Shown one piece after another: positions 25,886 through 36,045 of a stretch of 64,000 nucleotides of DNA. The translations under genes and the position numbers were made by a program. The stretch spans positions 124,001-188,000 of the forward strand of contig CAVYRN010000006.1 in assembly GCA_963771015.1 (NCBI GenBank), read 5' to 3'. The DNA is from CAVSJJ01 sp963771015 (GTDB lineage: Bacteria > Actinomycetota > Actinomycetes > Actinomycetales > Dermatophilaceae). The notes under the pieces were generated by a model. The model was given only the letters and a program-made list of their open reading frames with translations. It was not told the origin of the DNA and made no database searches. Numbering within the stretch: position 1 is the first letter of the stretch; each line of letters starts with the position of its first letter.

Positions 25886-27241
25886 TCAGGCCTCGGCGGC
25901 GCCGTCGGCCGGGTCGCCCTCGGCCGTCGTGCCCTCGGTCTCACCGGCCGGGCCGGCCTTGTTCGCCGCGGCCGACTCCGGGAAGGCCTCGTCGAGGTCG
26001 ACGGGCTGGCCGTTGCTGTCGGTCACCACGGCCTTCTCGAGGACGACGGCGAGCGCCTTGCGGCGGGCGACCTCGGCGACCATGGACGGGATCTGGCCCT
26101 GCTGGTCGATCGCCTGCGCGAACTCGTTGGGGTCCATGCCGTACTGCTGGGCGCTCATGACGAGGTACTCGATGAGCTCGGGCTGCTCGACCCGGACCTC
26201 GAGCTTCTCGGCCAGGGCGTCGAGGAGGAACTGCGCCCGCAGCGCCTCCCGCGTGTGCCCGTCGACCTCGGCCCGGTGCTCGTCGTCGTCGAGGCGGCTC
26301 TCGCCCTCGAGGTGGCTGTGCACCTCAGCCTCGACGATGCCGTCCGGCACGGGAATCTCGGTCACCTCGAGGAGGTGCTCGAGGACCTTGTCGCGGGCCT
26401 GGATGCCCTGCTCGCGCTTCTTGGCCTCGGTGGCCTGACGGGCGACATCCGCCCGGAGCTCCTCGAGGGTGTCGAACTCGGAGGCGAGCTGGGCGAAGTC
26501 GTCGTCGAGCGTGGGGAGCTCACGGACCTTCACCGAGCCGACGGTGACGGTGCAGTCGGCGTTGACGCCCTCCTGGTCGCCGCCGGCGAGCGGAGCGACG
26601 AAGTCCTTGGTCTCGCCCGCCGTCATGCCGAGGAGTGCCTCGTCCATGCCGTCGAGCATCGTCGCCGAACCGACCTCGTAGGAGACGCCGGAGACGGCGT
26701 CGACCTCCTCGCCGTCGATCTCGGCCTTGAGGTCGATGGAGACGAAGTCGCCGTTCTCGACGGGGCGGTCGACGCCGGCCAGGGTGCCGAAGCGCTCACG
26801 CAGCGAGGTGAGCCCCTCCTCGATATCCTCCTCGGCCGCCTCGACGGCGTCGACGGTGACGGCGATGCCCTCGGTCTCGGGAAGCTCGATGTCGGGGCGG
26901 ACGTCGGTCTCGACGGTGAACTCGAGCTCCTGCCCGTCCTCGAGGGGCACGGCGGTGACATCGACCTCGGGCTGACCGATGGCGCGCACCCCCTCGGTGT
27001 CGACGGCCGCGCCGAAGAGGCGCGGGAGGGCTGCGTTGACGGCCTCCTGAACGACGGCTCCCCGTCCGACGCGCTGGTCGATGACCCGCGCCGGGACGTG
27101 GCCCTTGCGGAAGCCGGGGACCTGGATCTGTCCGCCGATGCTCTGGTACGCCGCGTCGAGGTCGGGCTTGAGCTCGTCGAAGGGAACCTCGACGTGGAGC
27201 TTGACCCGGGTCGGGCTGAGGGTCTCGACGGCACTCTTCAC
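25886..27241 (-). CDS. tig: Trigger factor, ribosome-associated chaperone and prolyl isomerase
   Basis: The 451-residue protein binds ribosomes near the exit tunnel and helps nascent chains fold. The ribosome-binding signature 'GFRKGHVP' is near residues 43-50, the FKBP-like domain spans about 150-240 ('GDFVSIDLKAEIDGE'), and a helical C-terminal domain follows. It ends in a Glu/Ala/Gly-rich acidic tail, as in other actinobacteria. The GTG at 27241 gives 'MKSAVETLSPTRVKL', the family start, and has GGAG 9 bases upstream; a second GTG three codons earlier is less likely. Confidence 0.96.
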   Translation of the reverse strand: MKSAVETLSPTRVKLHVEVPFDELKPDLDAAYQSIGGQIQVPGFRKGHVPARVIDQRVGRGAVVQEAVNAALPRLFGAAVDTEGVRAIGQPEVDVTAVPLEDGQELEFTVETDVRPDIELPETEGIAVTVDAVEAAEEDIEEGLTSLRERFGTLAGVDRPVENGDFVSIDLKAEIDGEEVDAVSGVSYEVGSATMLDGMDEALLGMTAGETKDFVAPLAGGDQEGVNADCTVTVGSVKVRELPTLDDDFAQLASEFDTLEELRADVARQATEAKKREQGIQARDKVLEHLLEVTEIPVPDGIVEAEVHSHLEGESRLDDDEHRAEVDGHTREALRAQFLLDALAEKLEVRVEQPELIEYLVMSAQQYGMDPNEFAQAIDQQGQIPSMVAEVARRKALAVVLEKAVVTDSNGQPVDLDEAFPESAAANKAGPAGETEGTTAEGDPADGAAEA

Positions 27242-27496
27242 TTCAGGCACTCCGAACTGGCGGTGGGGATCGGTCTGGGCGTCGGTCTGGTCGTTGCGTG
27301 CGGGACGATCGACCACGGTCACCCCGGCGCGGCCGGCATACCGGTGATGTTCCGGCGTCCTGCCTGGCAGCCGGCGTGGCTGTCCTGGCAGGCGCCACCG
27401 GCGCAGGCGTGCGACGCGGGATCCATGGTAGCCGGAGCACCGCCCCCGGCCGAATCCCTCCCTCCCGCCACCGTCCCCTCCCGCCACCGTGCCCGC

Positions 27497-27879
27497 ATGA
27501 CCACGTCCTCGCCCAGGTGTTCGCCGGGGCCGTCGGCTACCGGGTCACGCCGGTCCCGGCGGACATGCCGCCGCCGGAGGCCAAGCGGCGGCCCGCGTGC
27601 GGTTCCAGAGCGGGTCCGTCCTGCGGATGGCCGGGCGGCGAGTCGGTGGCGATCCTCGCCCTCGTCCTCTCCTTCGTGACCGATCCGCCCAGCGTGCTCA
27701 CCTACCTCGTCGGCGGCGCAGTGACCCTGCTTCTCTTCAGGCTGCACGTCTGGCCGTCGGCCGAGGTGGTCGCGCGGAGCGAGCGGGCCCTCGACGCCGC
27801 GGGAGGTCGCTCCTATCTCGGGGGTGCCCTGGCCGGTCATGAGCCAGGGTCGTCGGCCCCGGGGGACCAGCGGTTCTGA
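27497..27879 (+). pseudogene. Decayed small membrane-protein gene
   Basis: Good codon use switches frame several times. ATG 27497 opens 'MTTSS' in one frame. Then 'QVFAGAVGYRVTPVPADMPPPEAKRR' (about 27520-27597) reads in a second frame, 'VRFQSGSVLRMAGRR' (about 27597-27641) in a third, and 'ESVAILALVLSFVTDPP' with a hydrophobic segment and 'LHVWPSAEVVARSERAL' to the stop at 27879 in the second frame again. Third-position GC drops sharply in the patches between. An ancestral protein of about 125 residues with one or two membrane helices that has taken several indels explains this best. A real protein read in one frame is possible but less likely. Confidence 0.4.
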
Positions 27880-28019
27880 GGGCGTGGCGGTGTTCTCTAG
27901 CGGGTGACGGTGTTCTCTGGCGGGTGACGGCGTTCTCTGGCGGGTGACGGCGTTCTCTGGCGGGTGACGGCGTTCTCTGGCGGGTGACGGCGGTCTGGAG
28001 CGGGTGACGGCGGTCTGGA
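27880..28019 (-). repeat. 20-bp tandem repeat in register with the 3' end of tRNA-Gly
   Basis: Six consecutive 20-base units start at 27900, 27920, 27940, 27960, 27980 and 28000; a degenerate seventh lies at 27880. Each begins GCGGGTGACGG, which on the minus strand is CCGTCACCCGC, the last 11 bases of the adjacent tRNA-Gly. The two units nearest the tRNA even keep TCCA after it, like the tRNA discriminator and CCA. The four outer units share CGTTCTCTG or TGTTCTCTG instead. They look like serial duplication outwards from the tRNA 3' end. Confidence 0.9.
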
Positions 28020-28089
28020 GCGGGTGACGGGAATCGAACCCGCATGGCCAGCTTGGAAGGCTGGGGCTCTGCCATTGAGCTACACCCGC
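28016..28089 (-). tRNA. tRNA-Gly (anticodon TCC)
   Basis: A full cloverleaf: acceptor stem GCGGGTG/CACCCGC, D arm GCTC/GAGC, anticodon stem CCAGC/GCTGG with loop CTTCCAA (anticodon TCC), and T arm with TTCGATT. The discriminator is T, and CCA is encoded (28018-28016). It reads GGA and GGG codons by wobble. Confidence 0.97.
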
Positions 28090-28199
28090 GCGCTCCTCGG
28101 GCCCGACCTTCACCGGTCGATGTCCGGATGGGCGAAGAGCAGGCGTTAGCCTAGTGGCCGCCGTCTCGGGAGCCGAAATCGACCGCCGTGCCGTGCGGG

Positions 28200-28227
28200 T
28201 TGACCCCGCCCGTCATCGTCGTATGCG
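28200..28227 (+). promoter_or_regulatory. Promoter of tRNA-Pro
   Basis: TTGACC (28200-28205) and TATGCG (28222-28227) are separated by 16 bases and end 15 bases before the tRNA. This is the clearest sigma-70-type promoter seen in the window. The rest of 28090-28242 shows no gene. Confidence 0.6.
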
Positions 28228-28242
28228 GCCGGCCCGCGGCGA

Positions 28243-28316
28243 CGGGGTATGGCGCAGTTTGGTAGCGCGTCCGCTTTGGGAGCGGAAGGCCGCCGGTTCG
28301 AATCCGGCTACCCCGA
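28243..28316 (+). tRNA. tRNA-Pro (anticodon TGG)
   Basis: Acceptor stem CGGGGTA/TACCCCG, D arm GCGC/GCGC, anticodon stem TCCGC/GCGGA with loop TTTGGGA (anticodon TGG), T arm GCCGG/CCGGC with TTCGAAT, discriminator A; 74 bases. CCA is not encoded (next bases CGA). Confidence 0.97.
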
Positions 28317-28440
28317 CGAGGACGCCGCACGCGGCGCCCTGGCGGGGTGTGCGGGATGCCGGGAGCCCAGGGTGTGCGGGATGCGGGGAGCCGGCGCGGG
28401 CAACGAGGCACGAGCGCACCGCGACGGCGGCCCCCGCCTC

Positions 28441-28516
28441 CTCGATGGCCCGGCTCCCTCGATGGCCCGGCCACCTCGATGGCCGGCTCCCTCGATGGCC
28501 CGGCCACCTCGATGGC
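28441..28516 (+). repeat. 17-bp tandem repeat downstream of tRNA-Pro
   Basis: About 4.5 copies of a 16-17-base unit CTCGATGGCCCGGCTCC, alternating with CTCGATGGCCCGGCCAC, follow tRNA-Pro by 125 bases. No reading frame of normal codon use runs through them. Confidence 0.75.
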
Positions 28517-28570
28517 TCTCGACCCCCCGCGACTCCCCGACGTCCCGACGGCTCCGCCCCGAGCCCCTAA

Positions 28571-28716
28571 CCTCTGCTAGCAGAGACTCAGCCACTCAGC
28601 AGAGGGCGGAACCTCTGCTGAGTCAACAAAGGTCTGCTAGCAGAAGTTGGGTCTCTGCTAGCAGAAGTTGGGTCTCTGCTAGCAGAAGTTGGGTCACTCG
28701 GCAGAAGTTGGGTCGC
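28571..28716. repeat. Palindromic CTGCTAGCAG repeat cluster before trmB 3' end
   Basis: Three exact 21-base copies of TCTGCTAGCAGAAGTTGGGTC lie at 28633, 28654 and 28675, followed by a partial copy at 28696. To the left are related palindromes: CTCTGCTAGCAGAG at 28572-28585, CTCAGCAGAGG near 28595 and CTCTGCTGAGTC near 28613. The A+T content is clearly higher than in the surrounding DNA. The cluster ends right at the trmB stop. Confidence 0.85.
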
Positions 28717-29409
28717 TCAGCGGACCAGGGTGGCGCGCAGGTCGGTGATGGGCCGGCCGGCGGCCAGGCCCTTCGCCTCGAACCCGTCCACCGGCCGCCA
28801 CGCCGGGCGCTCCCCCTCGACCACCGCCCATCTCCCGTGCGCGGCGAGCTGCCGACGGGCATGGCCGGCATAGCCGTCGTGGTCCGTGGCGAACAGCAGG
28901 TAGCCGCCGGCCACGAGCCGGTCGGCGAGCAGGTCGAGGATGTGCTGCTGGACGAACCGGCGCTTGGCATGCCGCTTCTTCGGCCACGGGTCGGGGAAGA
29001 ACAGGTGAACTGCGGCCAGGGCATCCGAGGGGATGCGGTCCCGGAGCAACGGAAGTGCGTCACCCGGCTCGACCCACAGGTTGTCCACCCCGGCGGCCTC
29101 GGCCGCGGCGAGCATCCTGGCGACGCCGGGCACGTGGACCTCGGCGGCGACCAGGTCGACGTCGGGATGGGTGGCGGCATACGCGATGGCTGCCGCACCG
29201 TGCCCGGACCCGATCTCGAGCGCGACCGGCGCGGTCCGGCCGAAGGCGACCGGGGGGTCCAGCGGCCCCTCGGGGACCATCCGCGCGGGTAGCAGGGTCG
29301 CCATCCGCTCCGCCGTCAGGGGGGACCTGCGCCAGCGCGGCGCGTAGGTGCGAACGCCGGCGTGGTCGCCCACGCCGGACACGTCGGACACGCCGGACAG
29401 GTCTGACAC
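28717..29409 (-). CDS. trmB: tRNA (guanosine(46)-N7)-methyltransferase
   Basis: The 230-residue SAM-dependent enzyme methylates G46 in the tRNA variable loop. The SAM loop 'LEIGSGHGAAA' is near residues 64-74, and the diagnostic 'FFPDPWPKKRHAKRRF' block near 136-151. A 'TD' motif and the conserved C-terminal 'TDLRATLV' block also fit. The GTG at 29409 sits 9 bases after the stop of the upstream SpoIIE-type phosphatase gene, so the two probably share an mRNA. The N-terminal 20 residues are low in conservation, and an internal start is possible. Confidence 0.92.
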   Translation of the reverse strand: MSDLSGVSDVSGVGDHAGVRTYAPRWRRSPLTAERMATLLPARMVPEGPLDPPVAFGRTAPVALEIGSGHGAAAIAYAATHPDVDLVAAEVHVPGVARMLAAAEAAGVDNLWVEPGDALPLLRDRIPSDALAAVHLFFPDPWPKKRHAKRRFVQQHILDLLADRLVAGGYLLFATDHDGYAGHARRQLAAHGRWAVVEGERPAWRPVDGFEAKGLAAGRPITDLRATLVR

Positions 29410-29418
29410 CGGGCCTGC

Positions 29419-30525
29419 TCAGAGCCGCTGGATCGAGAACGCTGCCCGGTCGTCCATCCGGCCCGAGCGCGCCGATCGGCAGACCGCGTCGGCCAGGCCC
29501 ACTCCGCCGCCGACCATGACGTGGCTGGCGACGCCGAGCATCCGGTCGATGCCGTCGTCGAGGTCGTACTCCCGCGACTCGACGACCCCGTCGGTGTAGA
29601 AGAGGAGCGCGTCACCCGCCTGGAGCCGACCGGAGGCCCGGGGGAAGAACACCCGGTCCATGACGCCGAGCAGCGGACCCTGGGTGCCGACCATCTCCCA
29701 CGTCGCCGTTCCCGCGTGGTAGTGCGCCGGAGCGGGGTGGCCCGCGAGGCCGACGCTGTAGGCCCCGGAGTCGAGGTCGAGGTCGAGATGCGCCGCGGTG
29801 GCGAAGCCCTCACCCCAGCGCTGACGCATGAGGAAGGAGTTGGCGGCGCTGAGGAACGAGAACGCCCCGACCGAGCCGAGGATGCCGCTGAGCGCCCCGG
29901 ACAGCAGCAGCGAGCGGGCGCCGGCCCCCCGGCCCTTGCCACTCACGTCGACGACGGCGACCTCGAGCCGTCGCTTGTCGCCGCTGAGCGAGGTCACCAT
30001 GAAATCGCCGGAGAAGGCGTCCCCGTTGGCCGAGTGCAGCGCCGAGTCGGCGAGCCAGCCCTCGGGCAGCTCGGGGAGGGAGCCGTTGCGCTGGATGCGG
30101 TCGCGCAGGTCGACGAGGAGGTTGTCCCCGGTGAAACCCTGGGTCCCGAGCCGGGAGCGGGACCTGCCGACCAGGTACATGAAGACCATGACCGTCGCCA
30201 GGGCGAGCTGCGACAGGAAGAAGGGGTCGCTGCCGCGCGGGAAGAGCAGGGCGACGATGAGGAGGGCCCCGGCGATCGGGGTATAGACGGCGAGCAGCCG
30301 GCGCACGGTGAGGAACAGCCCGGCCAGCACGATGATCGGCGCGAACGCCGCGACGGGAATGTGCTCGGGGAACGCGAGGATGACGACCGCGACGAACGCC
30401 GTCGCCGACAGGAGCAGGATGAACTGGACGATGTCGGACTCACGCAGGGTCGGGTGCGAGCGCAGCCAACGACGCACTGCCGTGCGTCGGCGTCTACGCA
30501 GCACGACGCTGACGTTGCTTCCCAC
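29419..30525 (-). CDS. Membrane-bound PP2C/SpoIIE-type serine phosphatase
   Basis: The 368-residue protein has a basic N-terminus ('RRRRRTAVRRW'), about four membrane helices (residues 40-140) and a PPM/SpoIIE domain (about 175-368). Metal-binding Asp residues are visible in 'ANGDAFSGDF', 'VVDVSGKGRGAG' and 'LLFYTDGVVESR'; the final block has 'RSGRMDDRAAFSI'. This resembles RsbU/SpoIIE-type phosphatases that act on anti-sigma-factor antagonists, but no STAS or RsbW partner is nearby. I chose the GTG at 30525, which has AAGGG about 9 bases upstream. Confidence 0.83.
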   Translation of the reverse strand: MGSNVSVVLRRRRRTAVRRWLRSHPTLRESDIVQFILLLSATAFVAVVILAFPEHIPVAAFAPIIVLAGLFLTVRRLLAVYTPIAGALLIVALLFPRGSDPFFLSQLALATVMVFMYLVGRSRSRLGTQGFTGDNLLVDLRDRIQRNGSLPELPEGWLADSALHSANGDAFSGDFMVTSLSGDKRRLEVAVVDVSGKGRGAGARSLLLSGALSGILGSVGAFSFLSAANSFLMRQRWGEGFATAAHLDLDLDSGAYSVGLAGHPAPAHYHAGTATWEMVGTQGPLLGVMDRVFFPRASGRLQAGDALLFYTDGVVESREYDLDDGIDRMLGVASHVMVGGGVGLADAVCRSARSGRMDDRAAFSIQRL

Positions 30526-30676
30526 CGCCCCACCCTTGACAGTCCAGTTGTTCCAGCCCAGCGTAGGGCCTGATCCAAGCGGCCGACGACGAGACGGGAA
30601 AACCCGGCCCGGCGGACCGCTTACCACCTCGAACGCCCTGCGCGGGATCGGGGTTCCGCCCACGGCGCGCGGGGTT

Positions 30677-30694
30677 GGGCCCGCGCCCGGGCCC
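30677..30694 (-). terminator. Hairpin after rpiB
   Basis: GGGCCCG and CGGGCCC enclose a 4-base loop about 45 bases past the rpiB stop, with an outer CCACGG/CCGTGG pair. It lies in the 213-base gap ahead of the phosphatase gene. Confidence 0.5.
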
Positions 30695-30738
30695 GTGGCC
30701 ACCCGCTCCGGCGCTGCCGCTCGGCCATCGGGGGTCGG

Positions 30739-31206
30739 CTACGGCAGCTCGGGGCTGACGCCCTCGGCCTCGTAGCGGCTCACCATCTCGATCCGGCGGC
30801 GGTGTCGCTCATCCTCGCTGAACGGGGTCGAGAGGAAGACCGTCGCCATCGACCGGGCCTGCTCGAGGGTGTTCATCCGGCCGCCGATCGAGAGGACCTG
30901 CGCGTCGTTGTGCTCCCGCGCCAGGCGGGCCAGCTCGTCGTTGTAGCAGAGGGCCGCCCGGATGCCCCGGACCTTGTTGGCCGCCATCTGCTCCCCGTTG
31001 CCGGAGCCGCCGAGGACGATCCCGAGCGAGCCCGGGTCGGCCGCGACGGCGCGGGCGGCCGCGAGGACGAAGACGGGGTAGTCGTCCTGCGGGTCGAGCT
31101 CGTGGGGCCCGTGGTTGACGACCTCGTGCCCCTGCTCCTCGAGGAAGCCGACGAGGTCGACGAGCGTCTCGTATGCCGCGTGGTCGCCGCCCATGTGTAC
31201 GCGCAT
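30739..31206 (-). CDS. rpiB: Ribose-5-phosphate isomerase B
   Basis: The 155-residue enzyme interconverts ribose 5-phosphate and ribulose 5-phosphate in the pentose phosphate pathway. The N-terminal 'HMGGDHAAY' and the loop 'GGSGNGEQMAANKVRGIRAAL' are diagnostic. A Ser takes the place of the catalytic Cys seen in the E. coli enzyme, as is usual in actinobacteria. The ATG at 31206 has GAGAGG 7-8 bases upstream, and the gene follows the Rv2466c-like gene by 14 bases, an arrangement also found in Mycobacterium tuberculosis (Rv2465c-Rv2466c, from memory). Confidence 0.94.
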   Translation of the reverse strand: MRVHMGGDHAAYETLVDLVGFLEEQGHEVVNHGPHELDPQDDYPVFVLAAARAVAADPGSLGIVLGGSGNGEQMAANKVRGIRAALCYNDELARLAREHNDAQVLSIGGRMNTLEQARSMATVFLSTPFSEDERHRRRIEMVSRYEAEGVSPELP

Positions 31207-31220
31207 GGCGTCACCTCTCT

Positions 31221-31841
31221 TCAGTCGAACTGCGGGCCCACCGTCCGGGACCGCTTGAGCTCGTAGAACCCGGGGGTGTGGGCGACCAGCAGACACCCGT
31301 CCCACAGCAGCCCGGCCGCTTCGCCGCTGGGCGCCGGAGTGACGACGGGCCCGAAGAACGCCGTGCCGTCGACGGCGACGACGGGGGTGCCCACCTGGTC
31401 GCCGACGAGGTCGAGCGCCCGCTGGTGGCTCGCCCGCAGGGCGGCGTCGTGTGCCTCGCTCGTCGCGGCATCCGCGAGGTCGTCGGGCAGCCCCACCTCG
31501 GTGAGGGAGGCGCGGACGACGGCCTCGAGGTCGGTCTCGGCGCCGGGGTGGATCCGCGTGCCCATCGCGTCGTAGAGCGGCTTGAGGACTCCGGGTCCGT
31601 GCTCCGCCGCGGCCGCCGTGAGCACACGGACGGGGCCCCAGGCTCGGGTCAGGAAGTGCGTGTAGTCCGCGTCGAGGTCGCGTCCCTCGTTGAGGACCGC
31701 CAGGCTCATGACCGACCACGTCACCCTGACCGGACGGACCCGCTCGACCTCCATCATCCAGCGCGAGGCCATCCACGCCCACGGGCACAGCGGGTCGAAC
31801 CAGAACTCGGCGTCGTGCAGGGCAGCGTCGGTCGGCGGCAT
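31221..31841 (-). CDS. Mycothiol-dependent nitroreductase Rv2466c-family protein (CPWA variant)
   Basis: The 206-residue DsbA-like thioredoxin-fold protein matches Rv2466c over its whole length: 'AEFWFDPLCPWAWMASRW' (residues about 11-28), 'MSLAVLNEGRDL', 'RAWGPVRVL', 'GTPVVAVDGTAFFGPVV' and the ending 'TVGPQFD'. The family active site is CPWC; here the second Cys is Ala (codon GCG at 31776-31778). A monothiol mechanism using mycothiol would still be possible. The ATG at 31841 has AGGA 7 bases upstream. The gene is divergent from pepN and upstream of rpiB, as in mycobacteria. Confidence 0.9.
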   Translation of the reverse strand: MPPTDAALHDAEFWFDPLCPWAWMASRWMMEVERVRPVRVTWSVMSLAVLNEGRDLDADYTHFLTRAWGPVRVLTAAAAEHGPGVLKPLYDAMGTRIHPGAETDLEAVVRASLTEVGLPDDLADAATSEAHDAALRASHQRALDLVGDQVGTPVVAVDGTAFFGPVVTPAPSGEAAGLLWDGCLLVAHTPGFYELKRSRTVGPQFD

Positions 31842-32044
31842 ACGCACATCCTGCCATCGCGTCGCGGCGGCCCCGAGTCCGGTGCAGCCGTCGCCCGACG
31901 TGCGAGGATGGACCCGGTCCCGGGGCTGCGCGCCCGCCCTCCGGACCGCCCCTGCCACCCGAGACGTCCGCCACTGCGACCATGACATCGACACCGAGCT
32001 CAACCGCGCGCGACGACGAGCCACCCCGCCAGCAAGGAGACCCC

Positions 32045-34594
<2,550 letters not shown>

Positions 34595-34699
34595 CACGCG
34601 CGGGACTGACCTGGGCCGGCCGGGAACACCGCAGGCCCGGTCGGCGTAGAGCAGACTGACGACCACCGACGACACTCCCCGGGACCGACCTAGGAAGGC

Positions 34700-35638
34700 A
34701 TGACCGCTCTGATAGCCCCCCTCACGACCAACCCGACCGCCGTCCTGAGCAGGGTGACGATGGACTCGGTCCGCGACTGGCTGCTCACCGACGGCCTGCG
34801 GATCCTCGTGACCATCGTCCTCGCCATGCTCGTGCGCTGGCTGCTGCATCGGTTCGTCACCCGGATGGTCCGGGTCATGACGGCCAAGTCGACCCACCGC
34901 AAGGACGAGCTCAACCGGGCCGGACGGCTGCTCGCCGACGTCTCGGTGACCACGAGCGAGCGCTACATCCAGCGGATGACGACGCTCGGGTCACTGCTGC
35001 GCTCGATCATCAGCTTCGTCGTCTACGGGATCGCCGCGCTCACCGTCATGGCCCTTGTCGGCATCCCGCTCGGCCCGCTCCTCGCCTCGGCCGGGGTGGG
35101 CGGCGTGGCCCTCGGGTTCGGCGCGCAGAGCCTCGTCAGGGACTTCCTCTCGGGCATCTTCATGATCCTCGAGGACCAGTACGGCGTCGGCGACGTCATC
35201 GACACCGGCCAGGCGACCGGCACCGTGGAGGAGGTCTCGCTGCGGGTGACCCGGCTGCGGGACCTCGGCGGGGTGACGTGGTACATCCGCAACGGCGAGA
35301 TCGTCCGCATCGGCAACATGACCCAGGTCAGCTCCAACGCCGTCGTCGACATCCCGGTCGCCTACGACGAGAACCTCGACAAGGTCCTGTCCACGATCCG
35401 CAGCGTCGCCGAGGAGCTGGGTGCCGACTCGGCGTGGGCCGACAGGGTCATCGACGCCCCGACCGTCCTCGGCGTCGAGACGATGACCGGCGCGATGATG
35501 ACGATCCGGGTGCTGGCGGCCTGCGCCCCCGGCCAGCACTGGGCCGTCCAGCGCGAGCTGCGCCAGCGCGTCAAGATCGCCCTTGACGCCGCCGGCGTCA
35601 AGGCACCACCGGTCGCGCTCTACGGCGGGCCGCGGTGA
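34700..35638 (+). CDS. Small-conductance mechanosensitive channel, MscS family
   Basis: The 312-residue protein has an N-terminal helix (28-50), further helices about 95-150, and the pore-lining TM3 motif 'LASAGVGGVALGFGAQSLVRDFLSGIFM' region at about 132-159. The MscS beta domain follows ('VGDVIDTGQATGTVEEVSLRVTRL'), then 'VTWYIRNGEI' and an alpha/beta C-terminal domain. It releases solutes on hypo-osmotic shock. The ATG has AGGAAGG 4 bases upstream. Its stop overlaps the start of glbO by GTGA. Confidence 0.9.
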   Translation: MTALIAPLTTNPTAVLSRVTMDSVRDWLLTDGLRILVTIVLAMLVRWLLHRFVTRMVRVMTAKSTHRKDELNRAGRLLADVSVTTSERYIQRMTTLGSLLRSIISFVVYGIAALTVMALVGIPLGPLLASAGVGGVALGFGAQSLVRDFLSGIFMILEDQYGVGDVIDTGQATGTVEEVSLRVTRLRDLGGVTWYIRNGEIVRIGNMTQVSSNAVVDIPVAYDENLDKVLSTIRSVAEELGADSAWADRVIDAPTVLGVETMTGAMMTIRVLAACAPGQHWAVQRELRQRVKIALDAAGVKAPPVALYGGPR

Positions 35639-36039
35639 GCCTCTATGACGAGGTCGGCGGGGCGCCGACGTTCACCGCGCTCGTCCACGGCTTCTACGAG
35701 GGGGTCCGCGCCGACCCCGAGCTGCGGGCGCTCTATCCCGAGGCGGACCTCGGCCCGGCCGAGCGCCGGCTGCGGATGTTCCTCGAGCAGTACTTCGGCG
35801 GGCCCACGGCATACTCGGCCGAGCGCGGTCACCCCCGGCTGCGGATGCGACACGCACCCTTCCCGGTCACCGAGGAGATGCGCGACCGGTGGCTCAGGCA
35901 CATGCTCGGGTCGCTGGACCGGCTCGCGCTGCCCCCCGAGCACGACCGCGCCATGCGCGACTACCTCGAGCGGGCCGCCCACATGATGGTCAACTCGGAT
36001 ACGACCCCGCCCGGCTACTTGGCCGAGCCCCACGCATGA
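35635..36039 (+). CDS. glbO: Group II truncated haemoglobin (trHbO)
   Basis: The 134-residue haem protein matches GlbO: 'SLYDEVGGAPTF' at the N-terminus, 'YFGGPTAYSAERGHPRLRMRHAPF' spanning CD-E-F with the proximal His in 'RMRHAPF' (about residue 75), and the C-terminal 'ERAAHMMVNSD'. It binds oxygen and other diatomic gases. GTG start overlaps the MscS stop. Neighbour order glbO-alpha-glucosidase is as in M. tuberculosis (Rv2470-Rv2471). Confidence 0.93.
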   Translation: MSLYDEVGGAPTFTALVHGFYEGVRADPELRALYPEADLGPAERRLRMFLEQYFGGPTAYSAERGHPRLRMRHAPFPVTEEMRDRWLRHMLGSLDRLALPPEHDRAMRDYLERAAHMMVNSDTTPPGYLAEPHA

Positions 36040-36045
36040 GGGAGC

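Noticed and set aside
27880..28019. CRISPR-like array
   Set aside because: The repeats are contiguous 20-base units without unique spacers and match the tRNA-Gly 3' end; no cas gene is near.
27319..28113. 264-codon frame across the tRNA-Gly and its repeats
   Set aside because: It reads through the tRNA and the 20-base array, giving only repeat-derived sequence.
28571..28716. CRISPR or attachment-site array
   Set aside because: Units are back to back, palindromic and without spacers; there is no integrase in the window.
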